NCBI GenBank assembly: GCA_024734495.1
Contig: JALMQS010000066.1
Location: 5,175,490 to 5,239,489, forward strand
Reading direction: 5' to 3'
Length of the DNA stretch: 64,000 nt
From: Forficula auricularia
Lineage: Eukaryota > Arthropoda > Insecta > Dermaptera > Forficulidae
Position 1 is the first letter of the stretch; each line of letters starts with the position of its first letter. The translations under genes and the position numbers were made by a program. Below are positions 44,196 to 55,227 of the stretch, one piece after another. The notes beneath the pieces were generated by a model. It saw only the letters and a program-made list of their open reading frames with translations, was not told where the DNA came from and searched no databases.

Positions 44196-45030
44196 CAAGA
44201 GCCCACGACGGCCAGACCTTCGTTATTTTATAAAAGCTGAAAGTTTTTCTGTGCATGTCCCCTATACAGGTAAGAACGACCAGCGACAACAGGTAATAAA
44301 GGTGTATAAAATAGTACTTTAAATTCGTTAAAGTATAAAGCTCAATTTTTTTATATTTTCTTCGGGATAACTTTAGAAATCTCGTCATCCATTGCCGGAC
44401 ACTTATGACAGTTGCTACCCCCTGCCAGACACCCCTAAACTTTCTTTTGATTTTAAATCGATTCTTCCACGTTTTCAGTAGAGGTTGCCATTAATAGTCA
44501 AAACAACAAAAATGGAATGCAATAAGGTTATTCCTCTAGTATTAGATAAGAATCGATGGTTATTTTTGATTTTAAGACGATTCCTCCATGTCTTCACCAA
44601 TGGTTATCAATAATAACCGAAATGTCAAAAATCTATGTAAAAACCATTAAAACTGTCCGCCTATTGAGGTAACATTTTTTTATAGGTCGCCAAGTAACAT
44701 ATATAAAATTTATCTTTTATATTATAACGAAAGTATAATTATAATTTATTAAAGTTTAGGGGTGTCTGGCAGGGGTAGCAACTGTCATAAGTGTCCGGCA
44801 ATGGATGACGAGATTTCTAAAGTTATCCCGAAGAAAATATAAAAAAATTGAGCTTTATACTTTAACGAATTTAAAGTACTATTTTATACACCTTTATTAC
44901 CTGTTACCTGCCAAAGTAACCACAACCCAAACTCTATAGTCGCTGGTCGTTCTCACCTGTATAGGGGACATGCACAGAAAAACTTTCAGCCTTTATAAAA
45001 TAACGAAGGTCTGGCCGTCGTGGGCTCTTG
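44196..45030. mobile_element. Fold-back element with about 260-bp arms
   Basis: CAAGAGCCCACGACGGCCAG at the left and its exact inverse at 45012-45030. The arms differ mainly by a 45-bp insertion (44908-44945) in the right arm. The centre (44446-44753) has two diverged copies of a TTGATTTTAARWCGATTC block. Confidence 0.7.
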
Positions 45031-45444
45031 GGCTATAATATTAGGACTAGATACTAGTACCTACTTGGTTTTTATTTCTATTTCACAACGCAACGTTAGT
45101 TTGTATATAAAAGTTCAATTTTTGCTGACAGATATAAATTCAATCATCCAGAAATAAAATAATGAGATTATCTTTTATTGATTCCGAGGTGTTATTGGTG
45201 ATTTTTCTACATTTTCAGGTGAATATAGCTCTTCTGACATATGTAATAAAATCATGAATAACAGCTCGGATTCAGTAATATATAATCTCTTGATTTTTAT
45301 TTAAATTTGTTTTTATATTAAGATTAAAATTGCATTTACTCGTATAGGTAAATTTTAAAATGCTTGATTAGAATAAGTAGAGAAAGCAATCATATAGAAA
45401 AGAATTAATTTCTTTTAATACATGTATTTTGTTAGAGATTATAA

Positions 45445-45540
45445 TCACAAAGAGAAACAAAGAGGTTGTCCTCTGCTTGATGCAAATAAACATACACACA
45501 TATATATCGAGATGATATATCTGTATATATATTATTTATT
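45445..45540 (+). repeat. GCTTGATGCAAATAAACATA repeat
   Basis: This dispersed repeat also occurs at 47045-47125 (minus), 54757-54850 (plus), 54905-55000 (minus), and worn at 21630-21675 and 24000-24050. Function unknown. Confidence 0.55.
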
Positions 45541-45559
45541 TTATACAGATATATCATCT

Positions 45560-46090
45560 CGATCAGGGACGTGCTGGCTCTGCCGGGACACCGGGCAAAT
45601 GCCCGGCGGGCCGCTGCCCGCCACATTAAAAATTAAGAATATTTTAAAAGAACAAGATCGTTGACGCCGATTCATTTTCAAGGGCCACTTGCCTATTCGA
45701 TGATTATAGCAAAAACCTTCCTTTTAGTTTTAAAGATCCTCTCCTTCGTAATTCATGCCCTTCGGTCTCCATCTCGATCACTTGCGAGAGCCCTTTGGTT
45801 CTCTTTTTTATCTATTCCTCTATTTTTCGCCGGTGGTCCTGCTATATTCGGTGATATTGTCAGTTGCAACAAACAGGAGGGGGGTGGAAGGTCTTTTACA
45901 ATGTTTTTCAGACATGTGGGTATTCTATGACCGACTCTGGCGCCTGGTCTCACAAAGAAGTTTCCAAAGTTTTTTGAGTGTATTGGACAGTGATGAGATT
46001 ATTGACAAAGTGGCCAAACAAAATGAATTATTACGAAAGCATCTATCACGAGACGTCCTGTGTTAATGTAAACAGAGGCGTATTTTCGGG
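45560..46090. other. GC-richer stretch, probably transposon-derived
   Basis: GCCGGGACACCGGGCAAATG and GCCCGGCGGGCCGCTGCCCG begin it. Frames up to about 100 codons exist on both strands (one ends DEIIDKVAKQNELLRKHL), but none matches a family I know. Confidence 0.3.
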
Positions 46091-46239
46091 GGGTCCATGG
46101 GGTCTGGATCCCCCCCCCCCCAAAGCTCTAAGAATTTTTTATTTGTTATTTGAAATATATAAATATATGGTAGGTAATATTGTATTTTATTATTATATTC
46201 TTCCACTTTTTTAATTACTCTTATTATATGTTTATGCTA

Positions 46240-46430
46240 AGATGTCATCCGAAATTGGTCCATCAGGATACACCACCTACACGGAGTCGCGGCGGCCATT
46301 TGGCTGAAATTATATTCCAATGTCATCGAATATTCTTTAAAATAAAATAAAAATTGTGGCAATATCACTTAAAGAGGTTTTTTTTATTTTATTTTAAAGT
46401 TCGACCGCTCTTAATGAAAAAACCTGTATA
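46240..46430 (+). pseudogene. 3' remnant of a mariner-like transposase
   Basis: SRGGHLAEIIFQCH (AGTCGCGGCGGCCATTTGGC ...) matches the C-terminus RGGHMPEIIFKH of the element at 23 kb, followed by a short UTR and GAAAAAACCTGTATAATGTA, a worn end. Confidence 0.6.
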
Positions 46431-46802
46431 ATGTATATTAAAAAAAAATATAAGATATATTAAATTTTTGTATTTTTTCAATAATAGACCCTCCCAGAAG
46501 AAAATTGTAAATACGCCACTAAATGTAAGTAACATTTACCTACTGAGTTAGATCTTACATAGATTTATGTCGCTATTAAATAACACGTTTGCTCAATGTT
46601 GATTATTAAATTTTGATTATAGAATCGACCGCCTATATAAGTACATAGCATCTAATTGAAATAATCTTTCGTCTGATATTTTCAAAACACAGGTTTTCTT
46701 TTAACGACTAGTTTACAAACACCAATACTGTTTCTGTGGTATTTCATGAAATGAATAAATAAGCATTATTAACAAATTAAAAAAAAATAAGTGGGCTTCT
46801 TT

Positions 46803-46997
46803 TTGGGGGGGTCAGATAGGCTAGGCGGTAGCGTGACAGCGAGCTAACCAGGGGACCCGGGTTCGAATCCGGCTCGAGGCATCCAGCTAAAATCTGACCC
46901 CCGGGGGTAGAGACAAATTTTAAAAATATAACTAGTATCGTAATTAGGCTTATGGCTAGAAGGGCCGAAAAGCCAAAAAAAAAAAAGAAAAAAAAAA
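46803..46997 (+). mobile_element. tRNA-derived SINE
   Basis: TAGGCTAGGCGGTAGC resembles a pol III A box. GGGTTCGAATCC (46859-46870) is a near-perfect B box inside a CCGG...CCGG T-arm. The body ends in A-rich sequence (46973-46997). It is inserted in the repeat that spans 45.5 and 47.1 kb. Confidence 0.65.
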
Positions 46998-47004
46998 GTG
47001 GGCT

Positions 47005-47335
47005 GAAATTGTGTCGCAAATCCAGGGCCGCCCCGTGGCAGCCAGCACGCCCCTGATCTCGATATATATGTGTGTATGTTTATTTGCATCAAGCAGAGGA
47101 CAACCTCTTTGTTTCTCTTTGTGAATCAACAACTCTGCTACTCTCGGCAAAAACAAAAACTTTTCAATTAGAGATTATAATATAGGAATTAAATCGATTT
47201 AATTGTATATAGAGAGAGGTTCGAAAACAAGCTGAGACTTGTTTGCTCGAATTGGAAGAAATCTATCAATTCGATACTTCTAGGATTTCCCTTTTAACTA
47301 TTAGGCGCTTGTACAATAACTACTACTCTTTATTG
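47005..47335. other. Repeat copy, then unrecognised DNA
   Basis: 47045-47125 is an antisense copy of the GCTTGATGCAAATAAACATA repeat. Nothing is supported after it. Confidence 0.35.
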
Positions 47336-47338
47336 CAG

Positions 47339-47457
47339 GGTCCAAAGTTCACTCCCCACCAAAACCCCATACGTCTGGAATTGTGAACCCTGTCAGGCCA
47401 AAATCAACGATTTCCAGCAAGGACTCGCGCCGTTGAGGTCTCTTCAGGAAATTCCAG
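47339..47457 (+). CDS. Candidate internal exon with a CxxC motif
   Basis: Acceptor TACTCTTTATTGCAG and donor TTCCAG|GTGAAAG bound 119 nt that stay open in one frame: VQSSLPTKTPYVWNCEPCQA, KINDFQQGLAPLRSLQEIPG. W-x-C-x-x-C resembles the last Cys pair of a PHD finger, as found in the ORF1 of some non-LTR retrotransposons. It may be host or transposon coding; neighbours were not found. Confidence 0.35.
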
Positions 47458-47739
47458 GTGAAAGAAATATCTGGGGGCACGGCAGTGCCCCAGCCAAGTT
47501 GGATTCGAACGGGGCTGTGTGCACTGCCAGACTACCCTTTACAGGAAACAACTCAGGCCATTTTGACGGCTCTGTAACTTCGTACTGGAAACCTCTACAT
47601 AGCTGAAATTTTTTCCCATAATACTGGTCCATAAGCTTAGCTAAATTACAAATTTTCATATTTCTACTGTTTATACCATCCAAGTTACAAGAAGCCAAAC
47701 ATAGGCTTTTTCGTCACTGACTCACTCACTCACTCATCA

Positions 47740-49090
47740 AAATTCTAGAGTACTTCCACTGATCCTAGAATGCTGAAATTTGGCACACTGGTAAAGATTG
47801 GCACTTGAATAAAAGAGGAACTTGAAACACCGAAATTTTCACTTCTTCAGGGCCCCAAATGAAGGGGTGAAATTTATAGGCCAAATTAATATACAGTGAA
47901 AATATATTGATCCTAGAATGTTAAAACTTGGTATGCTGGTAGAGTTTGGGATACAATTTATGGGAAACATCCAAATATCGAAACTTTTCCTTCTTCAGGG
48001 CCTAAAATAAAGGGGTGAAAGTTATAGACTTAATTAACATATACTAAAAATTCAATGAATATAGAATGCTGAAATTTGGCATACTGTTAAAGATTGGCAC
48101 ATTAATTAAAGAGGAACTTGAAACACCGAAACTTTCCCTTCTTTCGGGGCCCGAAATGAAGGGTTGAAATTTATAGACTAAATTAACATACAGTGAAAAT
48201 ATATTGATCCTAGAATGCTAAAACTTGGCATATTAGTAGAATTTGGTAGGTACATTAATAAAGAATGAAATCGCAAAACCGAAACATTTCCTTCTTCAGG
48301 GCATAAAATGAAATAGGTGAATTTTGATCGATAAATTTTCATTATTTTCAGTATGGTGGTAGAGTTTGGGGCGTTAATAAAGGGTGAAATCGAAAATCCG
48401 AAACTTTCCCTTCTTCAGGACATAAAATCAAAGGGGGGGGGCAGTATTTTTTGTGCGATAAAATTTCATTATTTTCGTGATGGTGGTAGATTTTGGAGGG
48501 TGAAAGCGAAAAACCGAAACCTTGCCTTCTTCAGGGCATAAAATGAAGGGAGGGGGGGGTATTTATTTGTGCGATAAAATTTCATTATTTTTGGGATGGT
48601 GGTAGATTTTAGGGCGATAATAAAAGGTGAAATCGAAGACCGAAACTTTCCCTTCTTCAGAACATAAAATGAATGGGTGAAATTTATAGGCTAAATTAAC
48701 ATATAGTGAAAATACAATGACTCTAGAATGATGAAACTTGACATACTGGTAAAGCTTGGTTAATAAAGAAGAGAATCGAAAAACGAAACGTTTCCTTCCT
48801 TAAAAGAAGGTGTGAAGTTTATAATATAAATTCTTATCAAGTAAAAATTCAAAGGTATAAAATGCTAAAATTTGGCATGTTAGTAAATTTTGGGGTATTA
48901 ACATGGGAGAAATCGAAAAACTTAACTTTTCCTTAATCAGCGTCTAAAATGAAGTAGTGAAACTTATGAAATAAATTAACTAATAGTGAAAATTCAATGG
49001 CACTAGAATGCTAAAATTTGACATAGTGCAATAACTTGAATCACTAATAAAGTGAGAAATCGAAAAAGATCTTCATCAGCCTTTAAAATA
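47740..49090. repeat. Tandem array, unit about 147 bp shrinking to 115-145 bp
   Basis: Unit starts at about 47759, 47908, 48055, 48204, 48350, 48477, 48593, 48719, 48852 and 48999 all read GATCCTAGAATGCTGAAATT-like, then GAAACTTTCCCTTCTTCAGG and GAAGGGGTGAAATTTATAGG. Single or double units recur at 9.25-9.5 and 50.26-50.54 kb. Confidence 0.75.
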
Positions 49091-49137
49091 AATGCGTGAA
49101 TCTTTCAGATAAAATTCCCATCCAACTTACAAAAAGT

Positions 49138-49775
49138 AGTGAAATCTCAACAAAAACACTTGTGTAAAAAAAGGCCAAGTTCGATTAATAAAAACAGTTT
49201 GCCAAAAAAAGTAGTGAGATCTAATGTGCTGCCAAGTTCAATATCATCAATTTATTAAATGAGCCGAGAATATATTAGTAACTTCAATTACAACGAATGT
49301 TTTTCATTCCACATGTCCCTCTATATTTTTTATTGAATTCACATTTCTAGTTGAAATTATTTTCCTAAAACTTGGCTTTTACGCATTGTTATGTATGTCA
49401 CGAATTACTATAGTTACCATATCATGAGATCTTAATAAGAGAGGATGGAAGGGCTAAAAGGGAGAGGTGGAGACCCTATCGGACAGGTGGAGACCCTAAC
49501 AAACAAAAATAATAATAATTTAATGCGTAAAAGCCAAGTTTTAGAAAAATAATTTCTACTAAAAATGTGAATTCAATAAAAAATATAGAGGGACATGTGG
49601 AATGAAAAACATTCGTTGTAATTGAAGTTACTAATATATTCTCGGCTCATTTAATAAATTGATGATATTGAACTTGGCAGCACATTAGATCTCACTACTT
49701 TTTTGGCAAACTGTTTTTATTAATCGAACTTGGCCTTTTTTTACACAAGTGTTTTTGTTGAGATTTTCTTGTTAT
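49138..49775. mobile_element. Fold-back with GGCCAAGTTCG ends
   Basis: Arms 49138-49398 and 49512-49775 are near-identical inverted copies (ACACTTGTGTAAAAAAAGGC outside, AAAACTTGGCTTTTACGCAT inside). The 110-bp centre repeats AGGTGGAGACCCTA twice. Confidence 0.7.
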
Positions 49776-49975
49776 TAAACGTCGATTCTTTAAGAGGATG
49801 AAAATGACCTTCTAATAAATTATTTGATTCGGCATTTGTATGGTTTTCATAATCCTAGTCCTGTCTTTCCAACAATTTGTCATTTATTTAATTAGTAAGT
49901 TAATTAAATTAGAAAAAAAAGTTCGAATAGTTTAAAATTATTATGAGGCTTATTTTCAATTTAAGACTTTTATCT

Positions 49976-50560
49976 AGATACACGGCAGTGTGTCAGCCAA
50001 GTTCGGAAAATCGGGCGACGCACCGGCCATGTCTATATTTACATGAACCATTTCGAGCTACTTTCGACCCTCCCATAACTCAAAAACTATTAAACCTACA
50101 CACTTAAAATTTTGTATGTGTCTAATAAGAACCACTGGAACACCTAGAATCTCAAATTTCATGAATAAACCTATTATAGTTCTTGAGTTATTAAGCTCTG
50201 AAAAGTGCCATTTTTAACACTGGCTGACTCAGTGACATATTAAAAACCTAAAGTACTTCCGTTGATCCTAGTATGCTGAAATTTGGCATACTGGTAGAGT
50301 TTGGAGTACAATTAAAGAAAAAAATCGAAAAAGTGAAACTTTCCCTTTTTCAGGATCTAAAATGAAGTGGTGAAATTTATTATAGGCTTAATTAACATAG
50401 TGAAAATACAATAAAGCTAGAATGGTGAAATTTGGCATACTGGTAAAGCTTGGCACATTAATAAAGGAGGAAATTGAAAAACCGAAACTTTCTCTTCTTC
50501 GGGGCCGAAATGAAGGGGTGAAATTTATGAAAAACCGACCGGGTTTTTAACAGATATATT
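49976..50560 (+). repeat. Flank plus two units of the 147-bp family
   Basis: Starts CACGGCAGTGTGTCAGCCAA, then matches 9.48-9.79 kb in antisense, and ends with two units of the array family before AAAACCGACCGGG. Confidence 0.65.
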
Positions 50561-50574
50561 ATAAGAAATATTTC

Positions 50575-51603
50575 TTCTTCTTCTTCTTCATCTTCCTCAT
50601 AGGCTTTCGCCTGTTCTTCCAATAAGAAAAAAGAATAAAGACGTTAGTTTCTTGCTGCGACATCTTTCCACCTTTTTTTCGGCCGCCCTCTGCTCCGTGT
50701 GCCACGTGGGCGATTTTCCTTCACGATTTTTGCAAGGCGGTCATCCGTCATTCGTTCCACATGTTCCCCCCCATCCTCTCTTTCTCACATCGATCCATTC
50801 CACTATATCCTGGATTTCGCTTAGTTCTCTTAGATCTTTGCTGCGGATTCTATCCCTTAATGTTTTTCCATGTATAGCCCTTATTATTCTCATCTCTGTT
50901 GTTCGGAGTAGTTGTTGGGTGGTAATTGTTGATGCTCTGGTTTCTGCTGCATATGTTAACACGGGACGTACGCAGGTCTTATAAATTCATACTTTGCTTT
51001 TTGCCGACATATATTTGTTTTTCCAGACCAAACCATATAGACATCCAGCTATCCTAGCTCCTTTTGTTACTTGGGTTTTAACCTCTTGGCTCAGATCTCT
51101 GTGCGCCGAAATCTCGGCTCCCAAATAGTTAAATTTTTCAACTTGATCTAATGTTATATTTCTAAGTTTGATTTCACACTTAAGATGTTCTTTCGTTATC
51201 ACAATACATTTTGTTTTTTCAATGGATATTTCCATATTTAATCTTTTCTGCAATTTGATCGAATTGAGATAAGAGAGTTTGCAGATTTTGCTCGCTGTCT
51301 GACACCAAAACCACGTCATCAGCATAGCACACAGCCTGTATGGAGTTTTCTCCCATTTTGTATCCAAGATGGGTCGTCAAATATGATAAAATTTTATCCA
51401 TAATGCGATTGAAGATCAAAGGACTTAACGAATCGCCCTGCCTCACTCCACTTGTTATTGAAATAGATCCCGATATCTTGTTATTTGATTTGATTTTTGC
51501 TCTTGTATTTGTGTTTAAATCCTTTATTATTCTAATTAATCTTTCTGGAACCTCTCTTTCTCTGAGACAACCTATTATATCTTCTAATCTAAGAAATATT
51601 TAA
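50575..51603 (-). pseudogene. Non-LTR retrotransposon reverse transcriptase, 3' half, frameshifted
   Basis: On the minus strand: LREREVPERLIRIIKDLNTN, SGVRQGDSLSPLIFN, the catalytic box CYADDVVLVSDSEQN, then after a frame change LNMEISIEKTKCIVITKE, VEKFNYLGAEISAHRDLS and, after another, VLTYAAETRASTITTQQLL and RRIRSKDLR-like sequence, closing with DRLAKIVKENRPRGTRSRGR. This order and the C-terminal block fit insect 'endonuclease-reverse transcriptase' LINEs (RTE-like or Craft-like; not settled). The 3' end has a GAAGAAGAAGAA tail. The endonuclease part is missing. Confidence 0.85.
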
Positions 51604-51659
51604 TTATTATTAATATAAATGTTTAAATGTAATTATTTAGATATATTAAAGGATAAAAC

Positions 51660-52065
51660 TTTTCAAAAATTAATGATATCTGAACAGCGTTCTTCAATTG
51701 ATTTATAAGGAAATTTGTTACATTCTTTGATATTGAATTTATAACTTGGCAAGTTTTATATCCAACTAAATTGTTTGTAGTATAAAATAGATCAACTAGC
51801 AAAGCTAAATTTTAAGCTTCTATTAAATATCATCACGTTAAAAGTAATTTATTGACTATTATAACTTGCCAAGTTATAAATTTAATATTAAAGAACGTAA
51901 CAGATTTTCTTTTAAATCAATTAAAGAACGTTGTACATTCCTGTAGCTAAGATTTAAGCAACTGCTATGGGAATTGTTACCCGTTTAGATATTAACTCTT
52001 TTGCCGGCGAAGCCGTTTGTAACGAACTTGGCCCTTTTTTCACATTTATGTTTTTGGTCAAATTG
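51660..52065. mobile_element. Fold-back related to the element at 8.2 kb
   Basis: Inverted arms with GTTCTTCAATTGATTTAWAAG and ATAACTTGGCAAGTTTTA. Its right part (TAAGCAACTGCTATGG ... AACGAACTTGGCCC) matches 9.07-9.16 kb. Confidence 0.55.
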
Positions 52066-52084
52066 TTGTTTTGAGTATTTTTTT

Positions 52085-52383
52085 CTTTATTAAAAAAAAT
52101 GTGATTGACGGCCCAGCAGCCAATACATTTTACTAAATTTTAGATTTAATTCTTTTCTTTTCATTTTAACGTGCGCTTTCCATCGTAGTTTGGTGTCCAA
52201 TGTCATACCCAGATATTTAGCTGTGTTGGACATAGGAACATCTACGCCATTAATTTGTACAGGCAAGGCAATACATTTACGATTGGTAAAGATTACCTGC
52301 TGAGATTTACTCTCGTTAAGTTTCATTCGCCATTTTTTGGTCCATAATAAAACTTTGTTTAATGCACGCTGTAACTTAGGGAT
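52085..52383 (-). pseudogene. Jockey-type reverse transcriptase fragment
   Basis: On the minus strand IPKLQRALNKVLLWTKKWRM, KLNESKSQQVIFTNRKC and NTAKYLGMTLDTKLRWKAHV, then KFSKMYWLLGRQSHF: the thumb region of jockey-like elements. It is cut at 52383 by the palindromic element that follows. Confidence 0.85.
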
Positions 52384-53180
52384 GGTGTCATATTAATTTG
52401 GTCAAGTTCTGAAGATATGATCACTATTAATAACATCACTAAAAAGAGGAAAATAAAAATAATTTTTAAGAAAAATAAAGCCAACTTCAAAAATTAAATG
52501 CAACAAATAAAATACACTAAAAGGTATAAAATAATTATTATCTTATTTAGTTACAACTAAACGACGAAATATTAACATGAAATTACTTTTTGAAGTCGGT
52601 GACAAACATATACCTTTCATGAATCGCACTCGACGGATCTTACTTAGTACGTTTGGAGGATATGCTTGCTTATAGGTACAGTTTGTTTGGTACCGACTTC
52701 AAAAAGTAATTTCATGTTAATATTTCGTCGTTTAGTTGTAACTAAATAAGATAATAATTATTTTATACCTTTTAGTGTATTTTATTTGTTGCATTTAATT
52801 TTTTGAAGTCGGTTTTATTTTTTCTTAAAAATTATTTTTATTTTTCTCTTTTTAGTGATGTTATTAATAGTGATCATATCATCAGAACTTGACCAAATTA
52901 ATATGGCACCATCCCTAAAATACACCCTTTCCAATAAAAAAAGAATCATCGAAATCGGTTCATAAACAAAGAAGTTAGGCCTGAACAAACCTAACAAAAA
53001 AGGTCTAATACCTATGAAAAAAAATATGACCAATCGGAAGCTAGACTGGACCCAATGCAAGAAAATTTTTCAAAATCGGTTCACAATTGGCTGAGATATG
53101 AGGTAACATAGGCACAAAAAAAAAAAAAAAAAAAAATTCAGTCGAATAGAGAACCTCCTCCTTTTTTGAAGTCGGTTAAA
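52377..53180. mobile_element. GAAGTCGGTT palindromic element, copy 3
   Basis: It begins with an inverted piece of the tail (52377-52460), then the arms around TAAGATCCGTCGAGTGCGAT in inverse order, then the tail ending TTTTTTGAAGTCGGTT. Confidence 0.6.
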
Positions 53181-53194
53181 AAATAGATAGTTTT

Positions 53195-53447
53195 TTTAAA
53201 TCTTTGTTGCAGTTTTTTTTTGCTAGTTTAGTTCTTTTATTGTTTGGCAAGCTATGTTGGCTAACCTGAACTCTTTTTAGTTTTTCCTGAATTTTCCAAT
53301 TTTTCGGGCAACTTTTCCAATTTTTTTTTACGTATTAACCTGAATTGGACTTTTACGAACATTTTAAAAAAACAGCCAAATCGGTCCAGGCATTTGAGAG
53401 ATCTGCGCTTACAAAGAAAAAGAAATTCATTTTTATTATATAGATAA
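53195..53447 (-). repeat. Helitron-like 5' fragment
   Basis: On the minus strand TCTATATAATAAAAATGAAT then a body that mentions GACCGATTTGGCTG, typical of Helitron 5' ends. The 3' end is not seen. Confidence 0.45.
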
Positions 53448-53449
53448 TA

Positions 53450-54635
53450 TTTGATAATTAGCCATATAATTTTGACAATCCCTTTTACTTAGAAAAAATG
53501 GCGGCACATTGGACAGGGCCTAGGGCGGCATCGAACCTAATTTCTTTATAAACAAAAATCTGCTTTTCCAAAAAAAAATTTCCACAATTCTAGAAAATTG
53601 ATCTTAAAATCATTTATGTTTAATAACTTAAGTCACTAATCTAGTATAGATTCTTAAACTTTAAGTACTTCATTCAAGAGAAATTTTCAATTTTTTTAAA
53701 TTTTCATGGGAAAATTTGGGACAGGATTTCGTTTTAATAAAAACGATAAACTTTTAACTATAGAGTTTCAAAACAGTTGACTAATTTGCTTCCCTTATAA
53801 AGCACTACTGTTCAGAAAAGCGATAATAATATACATGAGAAAAACATTCTAATTAGATAAAGTTAAATATAGCTTGATAAGAATTCAGAAAGTTAAGCAA
53901 ACAAAACTAAAGTCTAGCAACGTTGACTCTCCATTTTCTATACTTTCCCTTGTCGGCCGCTAGATGGCAACACAAGTACTATTACTGTCAGATTTCTAGA
54001 ATATTGTCAAAATAAATGAACAAATAAAGTTATTCATTTCTATAACCATAGGTATAATTAGGAAGTGGCAAGAAGGGGCAGTGACCCCCTTCAAAACTCA
54101 TTGCCCCCCCCCCCCCCCTAGAAAAATCGAAACTTCATTATTACGAGGCATCACTTATGTATTTCTCAAAACTTCCAAAATTAGTCAATTCTACTAAAAA
54201 GTTGTTGATCTCTAATTGGATTACCGAAATTGAAACCTTGTGGTGGCTAATCAGCTGGCCGGATGCCTCCCCCTCTAGGAAAACTCCCTAACTATCCCAA
54301 TGCTTATAACATAACATTAATTTATAATCTATTAGTTCAAAACAAAAGCGTTTCTAGGCAGAAAATGTTCTTAAAATATTTAGAATAAGAACAATAAAAA
54401 TATTGGGTTTCTGATATTTCGTCATGACTCATGAGCCTATTGATTGGCAAAGTAATTTACCTATGCCTAAGATAATATTTATCCATTTTCGTTCTATACA
54501 ATATACCTAAATAAATATTGATTTTAAATGATGAAAAAAAGTATGTTACTGTCAATTATATCATCTATACCTTTATTTCTTTGAGTATGTGTCAATGTAT
54601 CATTGGTACTTAATGTTTATGGCTATCATAATCAG
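53450..54635. other. Worn transposon scraps, no gene
   Basis: GGCGGCACATTGGACAGGGC (53503) recurs inverted at about 61.75 kb. A run of 17 C lies at 54102-54118. Nothing else is supported. Confidence 0.35.
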
Positions 54636-54850
54636 ATATTAAAGTTGGTATCGGGAAATAAGCACTAGGTATATATTTTATGCAAATAATTTATATTTTA
54701 TTGTCAACGTTTCAACAACTTTGTTTTAAAAAATTGTCAATCTGATTGATGTCTTCATAAAGAGAAACAAAGAGGTTGTCATCTGCTTGATGCAAATAAA
54801 CATACCCACATATATATCGAAATTATATATCTGTCTATATATTATTTATT

Positions 54851-54900
54851 TGTTTGAGACTATAGTTTCGAAGGCTTGGCCTTCATCATCAGACACATTC
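54851..54900 (-). ncRNA. Hammerhead-like core (CUGAUGA form)
   Basis: CUGAUGA, U, GAAGGC/GCCUUC (6 bp), GAAACUAUA. Helix I pairs only by G-U contacts, so activity is doubtful. Confidence 0.5.
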
Positions 54901-55110
54901 CTTTTAAACATATTTTTGATATATATGTGTGTATGTTTATTTCCATCAAGCGAGGAAAAACCTCTTTTCTCTTTATGAATCAACAACTCTGTTACTCTCG
55001 GCAAAATAAAAACTTTTCGATTAAACTGATTGATGTCAATGACTTGCCTTGCTATGTTTATTAAGAAAGAATAATACAAATAACAAATCTGCAAGGAAGA
55101 TAACTATTTG

Positions 55111-55149
55111 AGCCCTGAAGAAGTCAACAAAGTTGATGAAACGTTGGCA
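55111..55149 (+). ncRNA. Hammerhead-like ribozyme core
   Basis: GCC-CUGAAGA, A, GUCAAC/GUUGAU, GAAACGUU-GGC. Helix I 3 bp, core intact, ACGU palindrome intact. Confidence 0.65.
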
Positions 55150-55227
55150 ATAAAATATAAATTATTTTTCATAAGAAATATAGTCCTTATTTCCCGATAC
55201 CAACTTTAATAATTTAATCGATGGATA

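Larger units (their letters stand above)
54637..55213. mobile_element. Penelope-like fold-back with inner repeat pair
   Basis: ATTAAAGTTGGTATCGGGAA at the left is mirrored at 55190-55213. The left arm is cut at about 54735. Between the arms sit two inverted copies of the GCTTGATGCAAATAAACATA repeat and a second ribozyme-like core. Confidence 0.55.

Noticed and set aside
45661..46066. Two overlapping frames of 89 and 103 codons
   Set aside because: No family resemblance, competing frames on both strands, and transposon-like surroundings.
46806..46880. tRNA gene
   Set aside because: A and B boxes are good, but no acceptor stem can be formed and an A-rich tail follows, so it is a SINE.
47495..47530. 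Second B-box-like site GTTCGAATCC on the minus strand
   Set aside because: No A box at the right distance and no tail; part of the repeat flanking the tandem array.
47740..49090. CRISPR-like regular repeat array
   Set aside because: The whole 147-bp unit is repeated, with no unique spacers, in a eukaryotic context.
50652..50984. 110-codon plus-strand frame
   Set aside because: Shadow of the reverse transcriptase coded on the minus strand.
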